Shown: one piece after another, positions 34,110 to 42,602 of the stretch
Numbering within the stretch: position 1 is the stretch's first letter
How the letters are laid out: each line of letters starts with the position of its first letter
Assembly (NCBI GenBank): GCA_036558645.1
Contig: DATBFG010000035.1
Span: 1 to 64,000, forward strand
DNA from: DATBFG01 sp036558645
GTDB taxonomy: Bacteria > Acidobacteriota > Terriglobia > Terriglobales > Acidobacteriaceae
Length of the DNA stretch: 64,000 nucleotides
Direction of reading: 5' to 3'
Notes under the pieces: model-generated
Told to the model about the DNA's origin: nothing
The model's input: only the letters and a program-made list of their open reading frames with translations
The model's database searches: none
Translations under genes and position numbers: made by a program

Positions 34110-37100
34110 GCACGCTGCTCCAGGTGTTCTCCCAGCTGCGCCAGGGCTGCGCTTCCCTTTAATCGGCGTCCTGGGACAATGTCGCAGACAAGAGCCTTGG
34201 TCTCCATGATGCGAACGTTTGGTTCTTCGCTGATGACGAGCAAGTCGTTCACGACATCGCCGGTGACGGTGCCGCGATAGCCCCAGTGGTATGGCAGGCC
34301 GACCTGGTGAATGCGGGTACCATTTACCCAAAGCGGACGCATACGCGCAGTCACCAGGACGCGAGCTTCGACAAGCGCACGTGGGGTAGTAATGGTAACC
34401 CAACCGCCATTCTCCGCGCCGATCTCTGCCGCAAGCTCAGGCGAGATCTCGGTAAACAGTTCAGGTTGTAGTTCCGCGAGATGCGAGAGCGTACGCGTCA
34501 TCCCTCCTGCGGTGTGATGCTCGGTCAAACGGTAGGTGGTGAGCACATACGGGAAGCGTGGGTCAGGCTGGGATCCTGCATAAGGGTTGTCTGCACGTTC
34601 TTTTCGGTCCGCCGGTGGATTTGTATTTTGTTTATAAAGCGGATTGCTGATCAGCGATTCCAACGCCTCATAATGCGTGGGTAATGGACCGTCCTTTAGT
34701 CCGCTCGGCACATAGAGCCACCCAACACCATCGGGATGCATGGTGAAGGGTTTAGCACCTCCAAGAGCCTCTACACCTTTGCCATTCTCAAATTCGCTCT
34801 TGCTATCAGGTGAGGTCGTCTTGGGAAAATCCGGGTTATCGTGTCCCGTCCATTCTCGTTTTGTCGCATCCCACCACACGAGCTTCTTGCGCTCACTCCA
34901 GGGTTGACCGTCCGGACGAGCAGACGCGCGGTTGTACAAGATGCGGCAGTCGTTCGGCCACGCGAATCCCCAGCCATGTCCGAGAGTGTCCGTCGGTTTG
35001 CGTTCGTTTGCCCGATTGCGATTTTCTTCGGGAAAGACGCCGCAGTAGATCCAGGCTCCACAGGCGGTCGAGCCATCGTTCTTGAGTTCCTTCATGCTGG
35101 TAAGTTGCTTGCGATCCGCCACGGTGAAGCCGTTGATTTCTTTGAGAAGTTCTTCCACTACCGGCTCATCATGTTCGCCTTCCGTGGAGTAGTTCCATGT
35201 CAAAGCCTTGAGACCTGCGTTGCGTGGACGCGAATCCTGCTTCGCCCGCTCTTTCAAACGGCGCCCAAGGTGATAGATGAACCATGCTTCGCTGCGATTG
35301 TCTCCGAGTGCTTCTACAGCCTTGTTTCGATATTGAAGCAGTCGCTGCGTATTGGTAAACGTACCTTCCTTTTCAGCAGTGCCACAGGCCGGAAATAGAA
35401 AAACTTCAGTGCCAATCGTCTCGGGCGATAATTCACCTCGCTCGACCTCCGGCGAGTCGTACCAGAACGAAGCAGTTTCGGTCTCAACCATGTCGCGGAC
35501 TACGAGCCACTTCAACTTCGACATCGCTTTCCGCTCAAGGCGGCCATTCGAAGCACCGACCGCGGGATTCTGGCCCATGACAAACAGTCCTTCGAGCTTT
35601 CCGTCAGCCATATCAAGCCAGTAACCAAAATGTGAGTGGTCCCCAGTTACACGCGGCAGCCATTCATAGCCGAAATCGTTCTCCGCTGTCGCCCCCTCGC
35701 CGTAGTAGGCCTTCAAAAGGCTGACGAGGTATTTGTCGAACCCCGACCAAACGCCCGTCCGTGCTCGATGGCGCTTGATGTGAGCTTTCAGATCGCGGGA
35801 ATCCTGTTCGAAGAATGGCATCGGAATGTAGCCGGGCAGGATGTCGTATAGGGTTGGAACGTCAGTTGATCCCTGGATGGAAGCATGCCCGCGCAGAGCC
35901 AGAATGCCACCACCCGGCCGACCAATATTTCCGAGTAACAGCTGCAGAATTGCCGCGCTGCGGATGATCTGAACGCCCTTAGAGTGCTGAGTCCATCCCA
36001 CCGCGTAACAAATAGCAGCTGTCTTGTCTGGGCCTGAAGCGGAGACAAACACTGCGGCGGCTTTCAGGAATTCGGCCTGCGGAATACCACAATACTGTTC
36101 CACGGCTTCCGGCGTGTACCGCGAAAAATGGCGTTTTAAGACCTGGAATACGCACCGTGGATGCTCCATCGTCGGATCGGACTGGAACTTGGCTGCATCC
36201 TGCGCTTCTCCGCCACGATCTTTGCCATGGCCACCGCCTGCCTTTGAATGGCCTGGCATCTCGCGGCCTCCGTCCTTAACGGGGGCACCGGCATACAGCC
36301 AACTCTCAGGGTCGTATTTCTTCTTTTCAGGATCCCAACCGGAAAACAGTCCATCAAGGTCCTCGGTATCCTTGAAATCCTCGCGCAGGATGGTTGGTCC
36401 GTTGGTGTAGTTGGCGACGTATTCGCGAAATTCCTGGCCGTTTTCCAGAACGTAGCGAATCAATGCCCCCAGGAAAATAATGTCGCTGCCGGCGCGCAAC
36501 GGCAGCCAGATGTCCGCCATAGCGGAGGTCCGGTTAAATCTGGGATCGACGTGAATAACCTTCGCGCCGCGCTCGCGGGCTTCCATGACCCATTGAAAGC
36601 CCACAGGATGGTTTTCTGCCATCGAGGAACCCATGATCAGAATCGCGTCAGCGTTTCTGAGATCCTGCTGGGCAGTGGTCGCGCCGCCTCGTCCGAATGA
36701 GGTGCCCAGACCGGGCACCGTTGAGCTGTGTCATATCCTGGCCTGATTGCTGATACACACCATGCCGAGGCCTGCAGTGAACAGCTTGCGGATCAGGTAA
36801 TTTTCCTCGTTGTCCAGTGTGGCCCCGCCAAGATGCGCCATGCCCGTGGTCTGCATGAGCGAACGACCGTCCCGGGTCTCCTCGAATGTTTGATCGCGCG
36901 TCTCCCACATTCGGTCAGCGACCATGTCCATGGCCGATTCAAGATCGATTTCTTCCCATTCCCGGAAGTAGGGTCGGCGATACTTGACCTTGGTCAGGCG
37001 ATTGGGATGGGTGTGGAGTTCGAATGTGGCGGACCCTTTCGGGCAGAGCCTCCCACGCGAAATCGGGGAAGCTGGATCGCCTTCAATCGAAATCAGTCGC

Positions 37101-37294
37101 CCGTTCTTGTGGTATACGATCTGGCCACAACCCACACCACAATACGGACAGATCGAGGAAGTCGCTTGCGCGTCGGCGATCTTGGGCTTGAGGTTTTGAC
37201 TCCTGTCCGACATCGCTTCGATTCCGGTCCCGTCAGAGCCGGTGCGAAGCTGTCGAAGTAACGGCCAGTCTTTAAGCAATTGGCGGAGTTCCAT
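34106..37294 (-). CDS. fdnG: Selenocysteine-containing formate dehydrogenase, catalytic (alpha) subunit
   Basis: Two frames, 37294-36734 and 36730-34106, are in phase and split only by a TGA at 36731-36733. Read through, they give 1062 residues, normal for this enzyme. The N-terminal [4Fe-4S] motif is CPYCGVGCG plus Cys84 (Cys49, 52, 56, 84). The TGA is codon 188 and falls exactly at the catalytic selenocysteine of FdnG-type enzymes: NQARI-U-HSSTV. The second half shows the molybdopterin domain (IMGSSMAENHPVGFQW) and the C-terminal LTTYRLTEHHTAGGMTR and AEIGAENGGWVTI. It oxidises formate to CO2. ATG 37294 (MELRQLLKDW) matches the usual N-terminus of long-chain relatives. No Tat motif is evident, so a cytoplasmic-side enzyme is possible. 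No sel genes lie in the window. Confidence 0.93.
36701..36733 (-). promoter_or_regulatory. Sec codon (TGA) and bacterial SECIS hairpin
   Basis: The TGA at 36733-36731 is followed after exactly 11 nt by a perfect 7-base-pair hairpin GGTGCCC-GGTCT-GGGCACC (36719-36701). E. coli fdhF has the same spacing and the same GGUCU loop core bound by SelB. This shows the gene is a working selenoprotein gene and not a broken one. Confidence 0.93.
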
Positions 37295-37663
37295 ATTCTT
37301 AGACTCGGTTGAAGAGGGCGACCTGAACCCGATATGCGGGGCACATGATATCAAACTCGCTATAAACCCCTTTGAGGACGTCGCCCACTGGCAGGCTGCC
37401 TGCAAAATTGCACGGCTCCACCCATTCTCATCCGACGACGCTGGCGTATAAATTGCCCGGGTTTGGAAGCATGGTCTGTCAGCGCTCTTGTCGGGGCGAT
37501 TTGGCTTTGATTTTTGTTGAATTCCTGTTGAAAATGTGCAAGCCCCAATCACCCTTAGATCGAAATACAGTATCTACCCGATTCAATGTTGTTGCTTTGA
37601 CATGCCATAAAAGTGGATCGTTCCCGTAGTATCCGCCTTACACCTAGTTGAGAACCAATCCCC
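37295..37663. other. Divergent upstream region of formate dehydrogenase and zinc-ribbon gene
   Basis: A 369-base gap holds the promoters of the leftward formate dehydrogenase operon and of the rightward small gene. On the + strand TGGCAG-GCTGC-CTGCA (37388-37403) resembles a sigma-54 site with right GG/GC spacing but two mismatches; it also forms a GGCAG/CTGCC inverted repeat. I see no other clear site. Confidence 0.35.
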
Positions 37664-37942
37664 ATGGTTACGCATTGCGCAAACCCGATCTGCGGTGTTC
37701 CTCTTCGCTATCTTCGCTTCGGGCGCTTGTTTCGCTTCGAGGTGAGGGCGCTGAAAAACGATAGCGACAGTAGAGTTACCCGCCAGGTGACGCATTTCTG
37801 GCTTTGTGGAGAGTGTGCTCCCAGACTGACCCTGGCGTTTGACCCCCTGCGTGGTGTACAGGTAATTCCGCAAGGCGTCATCATGCCCCGGGGCGAAGTG
37901 CCGTCCCATTCCTTCCAAGCCGCCACAGCAAGCGGAGACTGA
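37664..37942 (+). CDS. Small putative zinc-ribbon protein
   Basis: A 92-residue protein with two cysteine pairs set like a zinc ribbon: CANPICG near the N-terminus (Cys5 and Cys10) and WLCGECAPRLTL in the middle. Between them is RFGRLFRFEVRAL, a short beta-rich piece. I recall similar short proteins in acidobacteria, with no known job. It is monocistronic, divergent from the formate dehydrogenase operon. The reading frame is supported by the ordered cysteines; no strong ribosome site is seen before the ATG. Confidence 0.6.
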   Translation: MVTHCANPICGVPLRYLRFGRLFRFEVRALKNDSDSRVTRQVTHFWLCGECAPRLTLAFDPLRGVQVIPQGVIMPRGEVPSHSFQAATASGD

Positions 37943-38602
37943 TTCCCAAGCTCGTATCGACGTTTTCAGGCCTAAGGCAGTAGTCTTATCGTGCCAGTAG
38001 AGCGGCCTTGATTAAGTCTCAAAGCTGGCAGACTGCCTTATTTATTTGGGTGTTTGTGTGTGGGTCGCGCTTGGACTTTAGGGGAGGGGCAGGCGCCAGA
38101 TTTCAATGGGGAGGTAACCGACGCCCGCCTTCCGTCTCCTTCGCGTTGGGGTTGAAAAGGACTTTAGTCAAAATCGGACAAATGGGATATCGGGATAATT
38201 CTGTAATTTCGATGGAAAGTTTCCTTAATATGGCCGAAATGCAATGTGACGTAAGGCATAACAGTTAAACGAGTTAAGGCATATTGTGACGAATCTAAGG
38301 CATTTGTCTGAGCTTTGAGAAACACGGATGCTGCACAGACTTGGAGAAGATACTGGTGCATTTTTCGAGCCCAGTTACGCGTTTTTCCTGATGTACCGGA
38401 GCTTCGTTCAGGCTTATGATTGCCGAGCTCTTGAGGGATGGCGGTACAGGTTTTCACCGTTTCCTCTGTTTTAGGGCTGACCGAAGCGGAACGGTGTCAG
38501 GTCACCCACGCCATCCCCGCTTTATCGCCGCACTGGTCGATGCGTAAACTTCATGTCTTGACAGTGTCATCTGAACTATGACGGAAATAAAAGGCCAGCG
38601 AC
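37943..38602. other. Long gene-free region
   Basis: About 660 bases without a convincing gene. The base composition is more T-rich than its neighbours, and it holds a three-fold TAAGGCAT repeat (separate entry). Short open frames here lack ribosome sites and family motifs. The last part must contain the promoter of the DUF3175 gene. Confidence 0.5.
38252..38303 (+). repeat. Three spaced TAAGGCAT direct repeats
   Basis: TAAGGCAT occurs at 38252-38259, 38275-38282 and 38296-38303, spaced 23 and 21 bases start to start, close to two DNA turns. TGTGACG precedes the first copy directly and the third copy by a few bases. The pattern suits a repeated regulator-binding site more than a replication origin. 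Confidence 0.45.
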
Positions 38603-38917
38603 ATGCCAGCCAGAAGGCGATCGCGACATCGAAGTGCACCCCACAGCCGTAAAAGGTGGGTGGCGGGCGTAAAGACGGTCTCCACCCTTCCACCTGAAAA
38701 CCTGTTCACCAAAGACGCAGCCACGATCGCGCGGACGCTCGCGTCCAAGAAAGTTTCCCCGAAGGGTCCGGGGTCAGGAATGCGCATGCTGGTTTACTTT
38801 CTGAACCGCGGAGGTCGGGGCTTAAGTGCAACGCGACGGGCAGAACTCGACAAGGCAAAGAAGCTGCTGCATGAACGCGTCGTGCGAGCGCGAGCCGCAA
38901 GAGACACTAAGCGATAA
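38603..38917 (+). CDS. DUF3175 family protein
   Basis: A basic 104-residue protein. After an Arg/His-rich start the DUF3175 pattern is clear: RKRWVAGVKTVSTLPPENLF, then SGMRMLVYFLNRGGRGLSA and RRAELDKAKKLLHERV. The family is widespread and of unknown function; high basic charge would allow nucleic-acid contact. It converges with the YbiT-type gene and the two coding ends overlap by 11 bases. An AAAAGG box lies about 8 bases before the ATG. Confidence 0.82.
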   Translation: MPARRRSRHRSAPHSRKRWVAGVKTVSTLPPENLFTKDAATIARTLASKKVSPKGPGSGMRMLVYFLNRGGRGLSATRRAELDKAKKLLHERVVRARAARDTKR

Positions 38918-40535
38918 CGCTCTGATACTCCTCGTAAGCGCCCTTGAAGTCAGTAATCTTGTGGTCCGTTTCGAAGTGCCAGATGCGAGTCGCAACTTCG
39001 TCAATCAGATCGTGGTCATGGCTGACTAACAGGACGGTACCCTGATATCGCTGAAGGGCAATATTCAGCGCGTTGATCGACTCCAGGTCCAGATGGTTTG
39101 TGGGCTCGTCCAGAACAAGAACGTTGGGCTTCTGCAACATCAATTTGCAAAACAATAGTCGCGCCGCTTCTCCGCCGGAGAGGACATCCGTCCGTTTGCT
39201 GGCATCGTCGCGAGGAAAGAGCATCTGCCCGAGCAATCCGCGAATTTCTTCTTGTACAGCTGCAGGATCCCACTGGTGAAGCCATTCAAATACCGTCATG
39301 CCGTTCGTGATTAAGCTGCGATGATCCTGTGCGAAATATCCTACGGAGGCTTCGTGGCCCCAGATCACGCTTCCCGCGGTTAGAAATTCGCCATCGTAGC
39401 CGCTGGTCTTACGCAATTCATTCTCGGGAGTCGTCGGCGAATTCGATAACAGCGCATTCAACAGAGTCGTCTTCCCCGCCCCGTTGCGTCCCATAAGCGC
39501 AATCTTTTCACCGCGCAAGATGCTGGCAGAGAAGTCACGCACAACATGGGAATCCTCGTATGACTTCGAAACCTTTTCGATCTCGAGAATATGTTTTCCC
39601 GAAGGACGTTTTTGCTCGAACTTGATGAACGGCCGCTGAATATTTGATTTCGCCAACTCGGTGACTTGGAGCCGCTCAACTTCCTTGCGACGCGATTGCA
39701 CCTGGCTTGACCGAGTGCCGGCGGCGAAACGAGCAATGAATTCATTCAACTGCGCAATCTTCTTTTCGCGTTGGGCATTCTGCGCCTCGATTTGCGAGCG
39801 AATCTGCGTCTTGGCAACCACCATGTCATCGTAGCTGCCGGTGTAGGTGATGATCGTCTCGTAGTCGATATCCGCCACATGCGTGCAGACGCTGTTAAGG
39901 AAGTGCCGGTCGTGAGAGATCACGATCAGCACACCGTCGTATTCATTCAGGAAGCCCTGCAGCCAATGAATTGAATCGAGATCGAGGTGGTTCGTAGGCT
40001 CGTCCAGCAGCAGAGCCTGTGGATGCCCGAACAAAGCTTGCGCCAGCAGCACGCGAACTTTTTGTCCGCCCTGCATTTCTCCCATTAATTTCTCATGGAG
40101 ATGATCGGGAATGTCGAGACCTTGCAAGAGCAGCGCGGCATCAGTTTCAGCGGAATAACCATCTTCCTCGCCCACGATGCCTTCCAGTTCGCCGAGCTTC
40201 ATGCCGTCTTCGTCGCTGATTTCCGCCTGAGCGTAGATCTTTTCTCGTTCCTCCATCGCCGCCCAGAGCCGTTTGTTGCCCATGATCACGGTATCGATCA
40301 CGCGATAAGCGTCAAACGCGAATTGATCCTGGCGCAGCACCCCGAACTTCTTCGGGCGAACTACAGTTCCCTTCTGTGGATCTATTTCTCCAGAAAGAAG
40401 GTTCATGAAGGTGGACTTGCCGGCGCCATTGGGTCCGGTGAGGCCATAGCGTTTCCCCGGGGAAAAGCTGGTGGAGACCTCGTCGAACAGAACTTTAGCG
40501 CCGTAGCGCATAGAAACATTGCTGACTGAAATCAT
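38907..40535 (-). CDS. ybiT: ABC-F ATPase of YbiT type
   Basis: A 542-residue protein with two ABC ATPase domains and no membrane part. Walker A motifs are GPNGAGKST and GRNGAGKTT, Walker B LLLDEPTNHLD and LVLDEPTNHLD, and the signatures are degenerate GEMQGGQKV in domain 1 and LSGGEAARL in domain 2. Stretches such as RYGLTGPNGAGKSTFM, LRQDQFAF and SHDRHFLNSVCTHVADIDY match E. coli YbiT closely. ABC-F proteins act at the ribosome E site and adjust translation. The gene is divergent from an ABC exporter gene with 162 bases between. Confidence 0.9.
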   Translation of the reverse strand: MISVSNVSMRYGAKVLFDEVSTSFSPGKRYGLTGPNGAGKSTFMNLLSGEIDPQKGTVVRPKKFGVLRQDQFAFDAYRVIDTVIMGNKRLWAAMEEREKIYAQAEISDEDGMKLGELEGIVGEEDGYSAETDAALLLQGLDIPDHLHEKLMGEMQGGQKVRVLLAQALFGHPQALLLDEPTNHLDLDSIHWLQGFLNEYDGVLIVISHDRHFLNSVCTHVADIDYETIITYTGSYDDMVVAKTQIRSQIEAQNAQREKKIAQLNEFIARFAAGTRSSQVQSRRKEVERLQVTELAKSNIQRPFIKFEQKRPSGKHILEIEKVSKSYEDSHVVRDFSASILRGEKIALMGRNGAGKTTLLNALLSNSPTTPENELRKTSGYDGEFLTAGSVIWGHEASVGYFAQDHRSLITNGMTVFEWLHQWDPAAVQEEIRGLLGQMLFPRDDASKRTDVLSGGEAARLLFCKLMLQKPNVLVLDEPTNHLDLESINALNIALQRYQGTVLLVSHDHDLIDEVATRIWHFETDHKITDFKGAYEEYQSVIA

Positions 40536-40697
40536 GGTGACTCAGGAAACTGCGGGAAAATTGCCGGTTGGGCGGATCGCAGCCTTACTGATACAGAATA
40601 ACATGTCGCGTGACGGTTCCCCGCGCGGCTGAACGCAAGGAACCTTCCAAGTCATAAATTGCGCCGAATTCCGCCAAAACGAGTCTAATCTTTACTA

Positions 40698-42590
40698 ATG
40701 GCAGATGTTGCCAGTCCGAAGTCATCCAAGCCCAATTTTCGCGTGATGTTCCCCTACGTCTGGGACCTGATGCGCCCGAGACGAGGCCTACTTGCAGTGG
40801 GCTTCGTGCTAATGGTGATTAACCGAATCTCCGGATTGGTGCTTCCCTACTCTACGAAGTATCTGATCGACATCGTCATCATCAAGCATCACACGGAATT
40901 ATTGAAGCCGCTGGTATTCGGAGTTCTTTTCGCAACTGCCATCCAGGGTGTCACGTCATTTTCGCTGACCCAGTTACTGTCTAAGGCAGCGCAGCGCCTA
41001 ATCGCCGAACTAAGGCAGAAGGTGCAGGCCCACGTCGGGCGTTTGCCGTTGTCCTTTCATGACGCTACCAAGAGCGGGGCGTTGGTATCCCGCATCATGA
41101 GCGACGTTGAGGGTATTCGGAATCTAATCGGCACAGGGCTGGTCGATCTTGTCGGCGGGCTGCTAACAGCGCTGATCGCCATGATCGTGCTTTTTCATAT
41201 CAGCGTCACGATGACGCTGTTGGCGATTACCTTTTTGACCGGATTTGCTCTTTCCTTGAAAAAAGCGTTTGCCACGATTCGTCCCATCTTCCGTGAACGC
41301 GGAAAGATCAATGCCGAGGTAACCGGGAGATTGGCAGAGTCTCTCGGAGGCGTCCGCGTTGTGAAGGGATACCACGCCGAAGGACGCGAGGAAAAAGTGT
41401 TCTCAGCGGGCGTATTTCGGCTACTCAACAACGTTATTCGAACGTTGACCGCAACATCGGTGATGAGTCTTTCCGCAAGCCTGTTGCTGGGAGTGGTCGG
41501 CGCAGCCATCATGTACGTGGGAGCGCGGCAGATCGAAGGCGGCACGCTTACGCTTGGCGGATTTTTTACTTACACACTTTTCATGGGATTCCTAGTGGCG
41601 CCCATCATGCAGATCGTGCAGATCGGGACTCAGTTGACTGAGGCTCTCGCGGGCCTGGAACGCACCCATGAAATCCTCTCGGAACGACCAGAGGACAAGG
41701 ATCCAGAAAGAACACTTACTCTCCCGGAGATCCACGGCCGTATTGCCTTTGATCATGTGAACTTCAGTTACGACGGTGCTCGCGAAGTTTTACATGACGT
41801 ATCGTTCAATGCTGCGCCGGGGACGGTTACTGCGCTGGTGGGATCGTCCGGGTCGGGCAAGTCTACAACGATTGGCCTGGTCGCCGCGTTTTACGTTCCG
41901 AACGCCGGTAAGATCACGGTCGATGAGTACGATCTCAGCAAAGTTCGGCTGAGCACCTATCGAACGCAACTCGGAGTCGTTCTGCAAGAGTCGTTCCTCT
42001 TCGACGGCACGATCCGGGAGAATGTGATCTTCTCGCGCCCTGATGCGAACGAAGAAGAGGTACTGCGGGCTTGCCACATCGCACGCGTGGATGAGTTTGC
42101 CGAAAGCTTTGCGGACAAGTATGAAACTGTCGTGGGTGAACGGGGTGTGAAACTCTCGGGCGGCCAGCGGCAACGAATCTCCATCGCTCGTGCGATCTTG
42201 GCTGAACCGAGAATCCTGATTCTGGATGAAGCCACGTCAAGCCTCGACTCAGAGTCGGAAGCACTCATCCAACAAGGCCTCTCTTATCTCATGCATGGTC
42301 GCACAACATTCGTCATTGCTCACCGCTTGTCGACCATTCGCCGCGCTGATCAAATCCTCGTGATGGAGCAAGGAAGGATCGTGGAATGCGGCACACATGT
42401 ACAGCTTCTCGCGATGGAAGGGCGATATCACGAGCTGTACACGAAGCAACACGGGCTGGAGGAGAATCTGTTCCTTGCGCCCGGGGAAGGCGACACGATT
42501 CCTGCTGATGAGGGCTCCCAAAAACCTGCGAACGGCAAAGACCCAGGCCTCGAAGATGCGGTACGCATTGTGAAGGGCGAGATCCGCTAA
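40698..42590 (+). CDS. ABC exporter, fused permease and ATPase (MsbA-like)
   Basis: A 630-residue half-transporter that would work as a homodimer in the inner membrane. Six membrane helices lie within residues about 25-310 (for example GLLAVGFVLMVINRISGLVL). The ATPase shows Walker A GSSGSGKST, Q-loop VVLQESFLFDG, signature LSGGQRQR, Walker B ILILDEATSSLD and switch AHRLST. The C-terminal 40 residues are acidic and low-complexity. The cargo (lipid, drug or peptide) is not predictable. No partner subunit gene is next to it. Confidence 0.9.
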   Translation: MADVASPKSSKPNFRVMFPYVWDLMRPRRGLLAVGFVLMVINRISGLVLPYSTKYLIDIVIIKHHTELLKPLVFGVLFATAIQGVTSFSLTQLLSKAAQRLIAELRQKVQAHVGRLPLSFHDATKSGALVSRIMSDVEGIRNLIGTGLVDLVGGLLTALIAMIVLFHISVTMTLLAITFLTGFALSLKKAFATIRPIFRERGKINAEVTGRLAESLGGVRVVKGYHAEGREEKVFSAGVFRLLNNVIRTLTATSVMSLSASLLLGVVGAAIMYVGARQIEGGTLTLGGFFTYTLFMGFLVAPIMQIVQIGTQLTEALAGLERTHEILSERPEDKDPERTLTLPEIHGRIAFDHVNFSYDGAREVLHDVSFNAAPGTVTALVGSSGSGKSTTIGLVAAFYVPNAGKITVDEYDLSKVRLSTYRTQLGVVLQESFLFDGTIRENVIFSRPDANEEEVLRACHIARVDEFAESFADKYETVVGERGVKLSGGQRQRISIARAILAEPRILILDEATSSLDSESEALIQQGLSYLMHGRTTFVIAHRLSTIRRADQILVMEQGRIVECGTHVQLLAMEGRYHELYTKQHGLEENLFLAPGEGDTIPADEGSQKPANGKDPGLEDAVRIVKGEIR

Positions 42591-42602
42591 CGTAAGTTAG
42601 CG
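42585..42602. terminator. Hairpin spanning two facing stop codons
   Basis: CGCTAAC-GTAA-GTTAGCG is a perfect 7-base-pair stem with a GTAA (GNRA-type) loop, covering the stop of the exporter gene and the stop of the converging propeller gene. It lacks a T-run on both sides, so it may guard 3' ends rather than end transcription by itself. Confidence 0.5.

Noticed and set aside
37388..37403. Sigma-54 promoter for the zinc-ribbon gene
   Set aside because: Spacing is right but two consensus bases are wrong and the site lies about 260 bases from the start codon; kept only as a remark.
34106..37552. Formate dehydrogenase catalytic subunit as two separate genes or a pseudogene broken by a stop
   Set aside because: The TGA is in frame at the known selenocysteine position and is followed by a SECIS hairpin with canonical spacing and loop.
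38252..38303. Replication-origin iterons or a small CRISPR array
   Set aside because: Units are only 8 bases, three in number, with no replication gene, cas gene or AT-rich melting region next to them.
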